A stretch of 15,270 bases of DNA from JASTVH01 sp042862465 (GTDB lineage: Bacteria; Pseudomonadota; Gammaproteobacteria; Pseudomonadales; Oleiphilaceae). The position numbers were made by a program, and so were the translations under genes. Below the pieces are notes generated by a model, which saw only the letters and a program-made list of their open reading frames with translations, had not been told where the DNA came from and ran no database searches. The stretch spans positions 1-15,270 of the forward strand of contig JASTVH010000020.1 of NCBI GenBank assembly GCA_042862465.1, in the 5' to 3' direction. Shown here one piece after another: positions 10,653-15,270 of the stretch. How positions within the stretch are numbered: position 1 is the stretch's first letter; every line of letters begins with the position of its first letter.

Positions 10653-10905
10653 TTGCTAACTGAATATAAAGTGTAGCATGTCCAACAATTTAAACGGTTG
10701 CCGTTAAACGTGATAGGAGCAGGGTTTTAATCACAAAAAGAGGGCTTCAAGGCCGCGATCAACTCGACGCGCTCAGCCTAGACGAGTGCTACCTTGAGTG
10801 GACTGAAAAACGACACCATCGGCTCATGAAGCACCTCCGTGTTAGGCCGAAACCTAACTATACAAGGTGTCTACTCAACGTGCGCAACTCGGACCTCTAA
10901 TGCTG
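10653..10905. other. Region between the regulator gene and the cassette array
   Basis: This carries the regulator's own promoter region, with an AACGG-TTG-CCGTT dyad near 10694-10707. A nested hairpin has GTTAGG (about 10845-10850) pairing with CCTAAC (about 10857-10862), enclosed by AGGTG/CACCT-type arms. A plus-strand frame is open from 10694 to 10897 (68 codons) without a usable start. I recognise no gene. It lies outside the leftmost attC and may be chromosomal flank or a decayed gene end. Confidence 0.4.
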
Positions 10906-10970
10906 GCATAACGGGCCAGCTTGCGGAGCGGCAGCGGGACAAAGCGGTCCCGTTGACGCACTTTTTAAGG
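10906..10970 (-). repeat. attC-A, site closing the ParD-ParE cassette
   Basis: Read on the minus strand the site begins near TTAAAAAGTGCGTCAACGGG and ends in the R' core GTTATGC (10912-10906). An internal stem CGGGAC/GTCCCG (10935-10940 and 10947-10952) and the extra TCAA bases resemble folded attC sites such as Vibrio VCRs. The R'' box is degenerate (TTAA in place of TAAC). Its inner arm resembles that of attC-F. Confidence 0.65.
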
Positions 10971-10975
10971 CAGGA

Positions 10976-11005
10976 GTACCATATAGTATTAAATATTGGT
11001 ACCAA
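10976..11005 (+). promoter_or_regulatory. Probable parDE promoter/operator
   Basis: A dyad lies directly upstream of parD: GTACCATAT (10976-10984) opposes ATATTGGTAC (10993-11002), and TTGGTACCAA (10996-11005) is a perfect palindrome. The AT-rich core includes TATAGT and TATTAA as possible -10 elements, with no strong -35. ParD antitoxins autoregulate by binding such dyads; the assignment here is inferred from position. Confidence 0.45.
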
Positions 11006-11016
11006 GGTATCCAGTT

Positions 11017-11256
11017 ATGGCCAAAAACACCAGTGTAACGCTCGGCCCGCATTTCGACGACTTTGTTTCCCGTCAGGTTGAGAGCGGCCGCTTTGGTTCG
11101 GCTAGCGAAGTTATTCGCGCCGGACTCAGAATGCTCGAAGACAACGAGACAAAGTTGCAACGCCTTCGTCAGCTTCTTGATGACGGTGAAAATAGTGGTT
11201 TGGCCGATTACAGCTACGAAAGCCTGATTAACGAGCTGGATAGCGAAGATCATTGA
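11017..11256 (+). CDS. parD: ParD-family antitoxin
   Basis: This 79-residue protein has a ribbon-helix-helix N-terminus (VTLGPHFDDFVSRQVESGRF, then SASEVIRAGLRMLE), typical of ParD. The acidic C-terminal tail would wrap around and neutralise ParE. I chose ATG 11017 because the ribbon-helix-helix strand begins just after it, with AAGG 9 nt upstream; the upstream in-frame extension has no homology. It is followed by parE with a one-base overlap of stop and start (TGATG), implying translational coupling. It is transcribed on the plus strand, opposite to the attC sites on both sides, so it needs its own promoter. It is likely self-repressed together with ParE. Confidence 0.9.
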   Translation: MAKNTSVTLGPHFDDFVSRQVESGRFGSASEVIRAGLRMLEDNETKLQRLRQLLDDGENSGLADYSYESLINELDSEDH

Positions 11257-11552
11257 TGGCTTCGTACAGACTTTCTGTTAAAGCCAAAGATGATCTCAAA
11301 AACATTGCCAGATTTACCCAGGAAGAATGGGGACGGCAACAGCGAAACATCTATCTCAAACAGTTTGATGAAACCTTTTCGCTTCTAGCTGAGTCACCTG
11401 AAATCGGCTTATCCTGCGATTACATCAAACCTGGATACCGCAAATTCCCCCAAGGCAGCCATGTGATCTATTACCGGTTTGGCTCAGTCTCTACGATCGA
11501 AATCGTCCGTATTCTCCACAAGCGCATGGATGTTTCGTTGAATCTGGAGTAG
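11256..11552 (+). CDS. parE: ParE/RelE-family toxin
   Basis: The 98-residue product shows the ParE pattern: YRLSVKAKDDLKNIARFTQEEWG at the N-terminus, LAESPEIGLSCDYIKPGYRKFPQGSHVIYYRF in the middle, and IVRILHKRMD at the C-terminus. ParE toxins poison DNA gyrase, and ParD neutralises them. The length is usual and no lesion is visible, so the module looks intact. The ATG overlaps the parD stop. The stop codon (11550-11552) directly abuts the R' core of attC-B, so the pair fills its cassette almost completely. In cassette arrays such modules are thought to stabilise the array against loss. Confidence 0.9.
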   Translation: MASYRLSVKAKDDLKNIARFTQEEWGRQQRNIYLKQFDETFSLLAESPEIGLSCDYIKPGYRKFPQGSHVIYYRFGSVSTIEIVRILHKRMDVSLNLE

Positions 11553-11620
11553 CCATAGCGCCCTGGATAAGCTGCCGGTGCGCAGCGTAGTACCGGACAG
11601 CTTCACCCACTCGTTATGAA
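11553..11620 (-). repeat. attC-B
   Basis: On the minus strand the site runs from R'' TCATAAC (11619-11613) through GTGGGTGAAGCTG, an inner stem around CCGGT...ACCGG, then CAGCTTATCCAGGGC, to the R' core GCTATGG (11559-11553; a C replaces the second base of GTT). The upstream gene's TAA is embedded in R''. It is nearly the same sequence as attC-D, which supports both calls. Confidence 0.75.
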
Positions 11621-12162
11621 GAACGCTCAAAGCCACGCCCTGCAAGCGAGTCCTGGAAAGGTAAATTGAGTTTCTCTGCTGCCTCACGGGCCAAGGCTTC
11701 CGCCTCCTCCCATGCCTCCTTAAGTGATGTATGGGACCATAAGATCCATGAATGTTCCCCGGGATAGTTATTCCGCGAATCGGCTTTATGCCGGACACGA
11801 ACCATTACACCTGTTGTTGATGTTTTCGTCGCTGACTTCCCAACACGTAGGGTCGTCGGCAATACCTCAACTTCAGCAAAATTATGGAGAGAAACTGGTT
11901 TAGACCTCCATTCGCCCCACAAAAAGCGCTTTTCACTCATCAAGCATTGACGTTCGGGGTTCCACCTTTTGCGAAAAATTTGAAAAGCCAGCAGGCTGCC
12001 AGGTATTACAACAACAATAAACATACCCGTTGCGACCCACCGTCCGGCGGTTTCAGCATTCAAGATTGCAGGCACAAGCAGGAAGGAAAACAGCAACAAT
12101 ATGAAACCCGCCACCCGATAAGGGGTTTGATAAGTAATCACGACATCTTCAAATCTTGGCAC
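11614..12162 (-). CDS. Cassette-encoded membrane protein of unknown function
   Basis: The product is 182 residues from GTG 12162, which has a strong AGGAGG site 4 nt upstream. Frames extending further upstream run into attC-C, so a longer start is unlikely. Two adjacent membrane helices are predicted by eye (about 16-36 and 43-63). A soluble C-terminal domain follows, with beta-rich and charged segments (EVEVLPTTLRVG, GVMVRVRHKA) and an amphipathic Ala/Glu helix (EAWEEAEALAREAAEKL). The layout recalls small inner-membrane proteins with a cytosolic PH-like fold, but I recognise no family. It is transcribed in the direction of the attC sites, and its stop lies inside R'' of attC-B, the standard cassette arrangement. 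Confidence 0.7.
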   Translation of the reverse strand: MPRFEDVVITYQTPYRVAGFILLLFSFLLVPAILNAETAGRWVATGMFIVVVIPGSLLAFQIFRKRWNPERQCLMSEKRFLWGEWRSKPVSLHNFAEVEVLPTTLRVGKSATKTSTTGVMVRVRHKADSRNNYPGEHSWILWSHTSLKEAWEEAEALAREAAEKLNLPFQDSLAGRGFERSS

Positions 12163-12244
12163 GCAACCTCCTGTATAAAAACCAAGCTTTCGGGTAACAC
12201 CTGAACACCATTCATTTTCAAGAACGATTTGGAATATTCCAAAC

Positions 12245-12321
12245 CTCATACGCCATGCGAAGCGGCCGATTTGGAGGCGCACCGCGCCGGAAAAGCGGTC
12301 CGCTGCAGCCGCTTGTATGGA
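12245..12321 (-). repeat. attC-C (GTATG-type core)
   Basis: Read on the minus strand: R''-like ATCCATACAAGCGG (near 12321-12308), an imperfect stem with GCGGACCGC and GCGGTGCGCC arms, then GCCGCTTCGCATGGC and the R' core GTATGAG (12251-12245). The core is GTATG/CATAC rather than the usual GTTAG/CTAAC on both sides. It shares most of its outer sequence with attC-F. A canonical-looking CGCTAACAA lies 10 bp further out (12331-12339). Confidence 0.65.
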
Positions 12322-12388
12322 TAATTCCTGTTGTTAGCGCCAGCCTATCGGACCGCGTGTAAATTCCATGGTTTTTACGCTCTTTTTT

Positions 12389-12718
12389 TTATTCCTCTGG
12401 CTGACGCATGCCTTTGATTATGGGCCACAGTAAAAACCTAAACGCCATTGCCCAGATGCCAACATTTGCAACGATCGCAATAATAAAAAATGCTACTTCA
12501 ATACCTTGATAACCTGAAAACGCCTCGCCCAGACTCAGCACTGCCATACCTGGAGATAATATCGTTTCAGCAATTGGATTTTGGGGATTTCCATGGCCAC
12601 CCAATCCACTGAAAAGAATCGCTATAACAGCTCCTATGGTCAGCAATAAACCAATGCCTATACTGATCCACATACCAGCATAGGATCTTGCCGAGGGGCT
12701 ACTTTTCGCTGGAATCAT
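12389..12718 (-). CDS. Cassette-encoded small two-helix membrane protein
   Basis: The product is 109 residues from ATG 12718, with GAGGGG about 8 nt upstream. Longer frames read through attC-D and are rejected. Two hydrophobic helices are visible at about 15-37 and 72-101, separated by a Gly/Pro/Asn-rich loop (GLGGHGNPQNP) and a short amphipathic part. Charged residues are few and cluster at the ends (MRQPEE at the C-terminus). I recognise no family. It lies in its own cassette between attC-D and attC-C and reads in the attC direction. About 50 bp of AT-rich sequence with a T/A run follows the stop before attC-C. Confidence 0.65.
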   Translation of the reverse strand: MIPAKSSPSARSYAGMWISIGIGLLLTIGAVIAILFSGLGGHGNPQNPIAETILSPGMAVLSLGEAFSGYQGIEVAFFIIAIVANVGIWAMAFRFLLWPIIKGMRQPEE

Positions 12719-12751
12719 TGCTTTCCCCTCATCGTTTTTTATCCCATGATT

Positions 12752-12824
12752 TTTTAACGCCCTGGGTAAGCTGCCGGGACGGAGCGCAGCGTAGTACCGG
12801 TCAGCTTCACCCACTTGTTAGCGG
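12752..12824 (-). repeat. attC-D, site closing the YefM-YoeB cassette
   Basis: On the minus strand: R'' CCGCTAAC (12824-12817), then AAGTGGGTGAAGCTGACCGG, a central loop, CAGCTTACCCAGGGC, and the R' core GTTAAAA (12758-12752). Outer arms GGGTGAAGCTG and CAGCTTACCC pair with one extra base, as in folded attC sites. It is closely matched by attC-B. It lies 20 bp after the yoeB stop. Confidence 0.8.
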
Positions 12825-12843
12825 ATTCCCGGTACCAACTCGA

Positions 12844-13113
12844 TCAATAGTGGTATCTACAGGATATTACCGTGATGGATGAATCCTCTACGGCATATAC
12901 CAACCGATTGGTCTCATCGATACGGCGCGACCAGAAACCAGCCAAGTTTTCCTTTAAAGGTTCTGGTTTACCAATACCTTCGAATGGAGACCGCTTCACA
13001 TCTGCTATTAACTTGTTAATTCGCTTTAGGGTCTTCTTGTCCTGACTTTGCCAATATATGTAGTCATTCCAAGCTTCGTCAGTCCAACAAAGCAACCGAC
13101 TACTCATCCTCAT
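12844..13113 (-). CDS. yoeB: YoeB-family mRNA interferase toxin
   Basis: The 89-residue product aligns along its whole length with E. coli YoeB (84 residues). Shared motifs are DYIYWQ, SPFEGIGKPEPLKENLAGFWSRRI, RLVYAVED and the terminal CRYHY. The catalytic residues E46, R65, H83 and Y84 of E. coli correspond to E51, R70, H88 and Y89 here, all kept, so the toxin should be active. YoeB cleaves mRNA in the ribosomal A site and is held inactive by YefM. The ATG at 13113 overlaps the yefM end; ATG 13107 is an alternative closer to the family start. It is transcribed with yefM on the minus strand, in attC direction. Confidence 0.93.
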   Translation of the reverse strand: MRMSSRLLCWTDEAWNDYIYWQSQDKKTLKRINKLIADVKRSPFEGIGKPEPLKENLAGFWSRRIDETNRLVYAVEDSSITVISCRYHY

Positions 13114-13360
13114 CTACCAGCTCACGTTCAGTGGCCTTTCCTGCCTTATATTGCGCAATTGATTTATTCAGATGCTCAGCATTAGCAGGCGAACGCAAAA
13201 GGTGAACCGTCTCCATAAGGCTGTTGTAGTAATCGAGCGACATTACAACTGCATCCTCAGAATCACGGCGTGTAATCACAGTCGTATCGGCATCGTTGAC
13301 CACGCCATCCAGTACGGCTTTTAGACCGTTGCGGGCCTCAGTGAAAGAAATGATTCTCAT
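13100..13360 (-). CDS. yefM: YefM-family antitoxin
   Basis: The 86-residue antitoxin starts MRIISFTEARNGL and contains DTTVITRRDSEDAVVMSLDYYNSLMETVHLLRSP, the Phd/YefM fold signature. An acidic C-terminal tail (ERELVDEDE) would bind YoeB. ATG 13360 matches the family start and has GAGAGG 4 nt upstream; the longer in-frame extension overlaps the operator and is rejected. It leads the yefM-yoeB operon, with a 14-bp overlap at the end. The promoter and TGTACA operators lie directly upstream. Confidence 0.93.
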   Translation of the reverse strand: MRIISFTEARNGLKAVLDGVVNDADTTVITRRDSEDAVVMSLDYYNSLMETVHLLRSPANAEHLNKSIAQYKAGKATERELVDEDE

Positions 13361-13370
13361 GACACCTCTC

Positions 13371-13424
13371 CTGTACAGTATACAGTACAAGTATAGAGGA
13401 AGCGCCCGACATGTACAATATGCG
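13371..13424 (-). promoter_or_regulatory. yefM promoter with TGTACA operator motifs
   Basis: On the minus strand a -35-like TTGTAC (13418-13413) and -10 TATACT (13395-13390) are 17 bp apart. The known YefM operator core TGTACA occurs at 13412-13417 (overlapping the -35) and 13372-13377. A one-mismatch copy (AGTACA) lies at 13384-13389, 12 bp centre to centre from the latter. Paired TGTACA motifs are the E. coli YefM-YoeB arrangement, so autorepression is likely. Confidence 0.7.
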
Positions 13425-13440
13425 GGACATCTCTTCTTGC

Positions 13441-13534
13441 CGCTAACGCGAAGCGCAGTGGCCGGTATGTTGCGCGCAGCGTGTCCACTAAAGCGGGGGA
13501 ACTACAACGGTCCACTTGATTCACTTCTTATACC
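13441..13534 (-). repeat. attC-E, site closing the TPR-protein cassette
   Basis: On the minus strand: R''-like GGTATAAG (13534-13527), then AAGTGAATCAAGTGGACCG, a central region with CGCTTTAGTGGACACGCTGCGCG, CCGGCCACTGCGCTTCGC, and the R' core GTTAGCG (13447-13441). GTGGACC and GGCCAC-type arms pair imperfectly, with extra bases as expected. The gene's TAA stop (13530-13528) falls within R''. Confidence 0.72.
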
Positions 13535-14127
13535 TTGCCCAAATGAATAGACGATTCATATTCGTACCACTCATCTAGAATTTGTCCCCGTTTCTCAATC
13601 TCGCTGACATGCTGTAAAGCATGAAAGGTGTCAACGTATTTCTTTCGTATTTTCGTGAGATCCTCGCCTTCAAACTGTTCTCGAAACCAATCTATTTCCT
13701 CATCTTTAGGCTCATCAAGAAACTCCTCAATCTCCCAGAGGTAATCAGGCTGAACTCTATTGGATGAATGCCAAAAATCTTGTTTCGGAAGGGGTTTTGA
13801 AAAAAGGTAAGGGAGGAGGTAGATATTGCTAAGCATAGTTTTTAGCAAGTATTCCCGTGCTTTTTCTATATTCCCCGCTCTGTAATACGCGATTGTGGCG
13901 TACAGAAAAAACGCAGGTTCCCCAACATCATCTGGAAACTCACTCTCAAACCATTCAATAAAATCAATGGCCTTATCAACAGCCCCACTGAGGACAAAAT
14001 ATACAGCTGCCTGATAGCGTTTGCCTGAGCCATCGGAAATCATCCCGAACTTTTCTTTTTCTTTGAGCAAACCTCTACGTGCTCGATTCGCACGATCTCT
14101 GTATTTCTTTTGCTCTGCTGTCAGCAC
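13528..14127 (-). CDS. Cassette-encoded TPR-like helical protein
   Basis: The product is 199 residues from GTG 14127, with AGAGG about 7 nt upstream. Frames starting further upstream translate attC-F and are rejected. The N-terminal 30 residues are basic and polar (KKYRDRANRARRG). Residues about 36-105 form paired helices of TPR type (YQAAVYFVLSGAVDKAIDFIEWF; FFLYATIAYYRAGNIEKAREYLLK). The C-terminal half is acidic and rich in Trp, Glu and Asp. There is no signal peptide or membrane helix, so it is probably cytoplasmic and protein-binding. I know no functional assignment. It occupies a full cassette between attC-F and attC-E and is transcribed in attC direction. Confidence 0.7.
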   Translation of the reverse strand: MLTAEQKKYRDRANRARRGLLKEKEKFGMISDGSGKRYQAAVYFVLSGAVDKAIDFIEWFESEFPDDVGEPAFFLYATIAYYRAGNIEKAREYLLKTMLSNIYLLPYLFSKPLPKQDFWHSSNRVQPDYLWEIEEFLDEPKDEEIDWFREQFEGEDLTKIRKKYVDTFHALQHVSEIEKRGQILDEWYEYESSIHLGKV

Positions 14128-14141
14128 AAATTTTCCTCTTG

Positions 14142-14218
14142 GGTATACGCCATGCGCAGCGGCCGGTTTGTGTAGCGCAGCGGAACAATCCGGTCCCGTT
14201 GATGCGTTTGTATGGATA
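14142..14218 (-). repeat. attC-F (GTATG-type core), remnant of a sixth cassette
   Basis: On the minus strand: ATCCATACAAACGCATCAACGGGACCGG (closely like the start of a Vibrio repeat apart from CATAC), a central GTTCCGCTGCGC loop region, CCGGCCGCTGCGCATGGC, and the R' core GTATACC (14148-14142). Arms CCGG/CCGG and CGCA/TGCG pair with extra bases. The cassette gene that should precede it is missing; IS110-type sequence begins within about 25 bp. Confidence 0.75.
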
Positions 14219-15144
14219 ATCCCCACCGAGAATTGGGTAAAGTGAGGCCCAGGCGCTAGCGGCCACTAGCGCTTTCCTAACCGGCAGTTCGATTGCGCGT
14301 AGGTTCCTCAGTCGAGAGACCGTTAACCAGTGGGAACGCCGGCCGGGACTCCAAGCCATACAACTCGGATAGTCAACTGGGCCTCAAGCCCGCATTAGCA
14401 AGGCAGAGTCAGCTTATTATGGACCTTCAAAACAATCAAAATGAGATTAACGTCGGTGTCGACACCGGCAAGTTTAAGCTCAATATTTACATTCGCCCCC
14501 TGGGCATCACCTTTGCCGTTTCCAACGACGACAAGGGCATTCAAGAAGCCATTGGGACCATCAGAAAACACCAACCGGCACGCATCATCATAGAGGCAAC
14601 CGGACGGCTGGAGTACGCCTTCGTGTGTGCTTGTGCCAAAGCCAACCTGCCCTTTGTGATCGCCAATCCGATCCACATTAAGAAATTTGCCGGCGCCATT
14701 GGCCGTATGGCCAAAACCGATACGCTGGATGCTCAACTTATTGCCTATTACGGCGAAGCCGTTAAACCCCGGCTTTCGCAGCTCCGTCCAGGCCTGCTGC
14801 AAAAGATGAGTGATCTACTGGCCCGTCGACGCCAGTTGCCGAACATGCAGACCATGGAAAAGAACCGTCAGCAGATCATGCCCAAAAGCCTCTCAAGCAC
14901 AATCAAACCCATTCTCACCGCACTCAGAAACCAAATCGAAAAGGTCGACCAAAGGCTTCAGAAACTGATCGAAAGCTGTGAGGACTACAAGGCCAAGAAC
15001 GATATCATCCAGAGCATGCCGGGCATCGGCAACGTGGTCGCGCTGAGCCTCATCAGCAACATGCCCGAATTGGGCTACATCTCCAACAAGGAAGCCGCCG
15101 CCCTGATCGGCGTAGCGCCCATGAACCGCGAAAGCGGGCGCTAC
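14219..15144 (+). mobile_element. IS110-family insertion sequence, 3'-truncated
   Basis: The element includes about 200 bp of 5' noncoding sequence and the transposase gene up to about 15144, where similarity to the family stops. Exact left end is not determinable: IS110 elements lack terminal inverted repeats and usually make no target duplication. The left edge lies within about 25 bp of attC-F, replacing the rest of the sixth cassette. Confidence 0.6.
14244..14385 (+). ncRNA. Candidate IS110 bridge RNA
   Basis: The 5' noncoding region forms a closed multi-stem fold by eye. Outer arms GAGGCCCAG (14244-14252) and CTGGGCCTC (14377-14385) pair perfectly. Inside are three further stems. GCGCTAG/CTAGCGC (14253-14259 with 14266-14272) is a perfect hairpin. 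CCGGC-A-GTTC/GAAC-GCCGG (14281-14290 with 14334-14342) is 9 bp with one bulged A and a 43-nt loop. GACTCC/GG-AT-AGTC (14347-14352 with 14367-14374) has a 14-nt loop. IS110-group elements are known to encode a structured bridge RNA in this 5' position that pairs with target and donor DNA. Assignment of the loops is not possible from this window. Confidence 0.5.
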
Positions 15145-15225
15145 GAGTTATTGTCAAATCTGGTGTTCAACGACCTGATCAAGCGACGCTCTGATCGGCT
15201 GTTGCCACCTCCTCTCCATCCTTGA
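14419..15225 (+). pseudogene. IS110-family transposase, C-terminally truncated
   Basis: The N-terminal RuvC-like DEDD domain is intact: D15 in VGVDTGK, E59 in IIIEATG, and D101/D104 in KTDTLDAQ. A coiled-coil linker follows (about 195-225). The C-terminal domain has SMPGIGNVVALSLISNMPELG and ALIGVAPMNRESGRY with the catalytic serine S239. After Y242 (15144) the sequence no longer resembles the family, and 26 unrelated codons run to a stop. About 60-90 residues of the usual C-terminus are lost, so the enzyme is probably inactive. ATG 14419 matches the family N-terminus; the longer in-frame extension covers the candidate bridge RNA and is rejected. Confidence 0.85.
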
Positions 15226-15270
15226 ATATCACTCCGGTAACGACCTTGGCCAAGTAGTCAAAGCCCCGCA
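15145..15270. other. Sequence replacing the transposase 3' end; partial minus-strand ORF
   Basis: From about 15145 the sequence is unrelated to IS110. On the minus strand a frame is open from the window edge (15268) to a TGA at 15181-15179. Its last residues read GFDYLAKVVTGVIFKDG and end in ADQSVA. This could be the 3' end of another gene, perhaps of a second mobile element that cut the transposase. I cannot assign a family from 29 residues. Confidence 0.35.

Noticed and set aside
10745..10775. Minus-strand terminator ending in TCTTTTT near 10740
   Set aside because: The stem is only about three base pairs and no minus-strand gene ends just before it.
11484..11798. Minus-strand frame across attC-B
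   Set aside because: It runs antisense through the end of parE and through the attC; the real gene in this area uses another frame and ends at 11614.
10906..14218. CRISPR array as explanation for the spaced repeats
   Set aside because: The repeats are 65-94 bp, imperfect, widely spaced and separated by genes; they do not fit short repeat-spacer units.
14075..14359. Minus-strand frame spanning attC-F and the IS110 5' region
   Set aside because: It reads through a recombination site and a structured noncoding region; no homology.
14293..14418. N-terminal extension of the transposase from an upstream ATG
   Set aside because: The family start is MDLQ at 14419; the extension translates the candidate bridge RNA region.

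Overview
The window reads as chromosome of a gammaproteobacterium. A BarA/GacS-type hybrid kinase, an OsmC-YcaO fusion, a DUF2059 protein and a MalT-like LuxR regulator all point that way. I do not assign a genus. The left 7 kb is GC-rich and compact. From about 10.7 kb rightwards the sequence is less GC-rich and has accessory-region character.

Left block (1-6653): a barA-like sensor kinase gene (+) has lost its N-terminal sensor half, and the loss coincides with an abrupt AT-rich junction near position 125. Facing it on the minus strand are an OsmC-YcaO fusion gene and a DUF2059 periplasmic protein gene. Further right are two more minus-strand genes: a secreted protein of a family often misnamed aspartate carbamoyltransferase, and a small zinc-ribbon-like GDCCVxC protein.

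Middle block (6654-10652): a secreted DUF6160-like protein (+) converges on a large MalT-like LuxR ATPase regulator (-). A 15-bp stem lies between their stop codons. A dyad sits just upstream of the secreted protein's start.

Right block (10653-14218): this is the most interesting part. Six attC-like recombination sites on the minus strand punctuate five complete gene cassettes and the end of a sixth. No integrase is visible, so this is either a CALIN (attC cluster lacking integrase) or the distal end of a chromosomal integron whose attI/intI would lie to the right. From right to left the cassettes carry a TPR-like protein, YefM-YoeB, a two-helix membrane protein, a second membrane protein of unknown function, and ParD-ParE. 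ParD-ParE is transcribed against the attC direction. Two of the five cassettes are toxin-antitoxin modules, as is usual in stable cassette arrays.

Right end (14219-15270): an IS110-family transposase abuts the last attC. It keeps the DEDD residues and the catalytic serine but loses its C-terminus at about 15145. The 5' noncoding segment folds on paper into a closed multi-stem structure and is a candidate bridge RNA. Unrelated sequence, possibly the 3' end of another mobile element on the minus strand, follows to the window edge.
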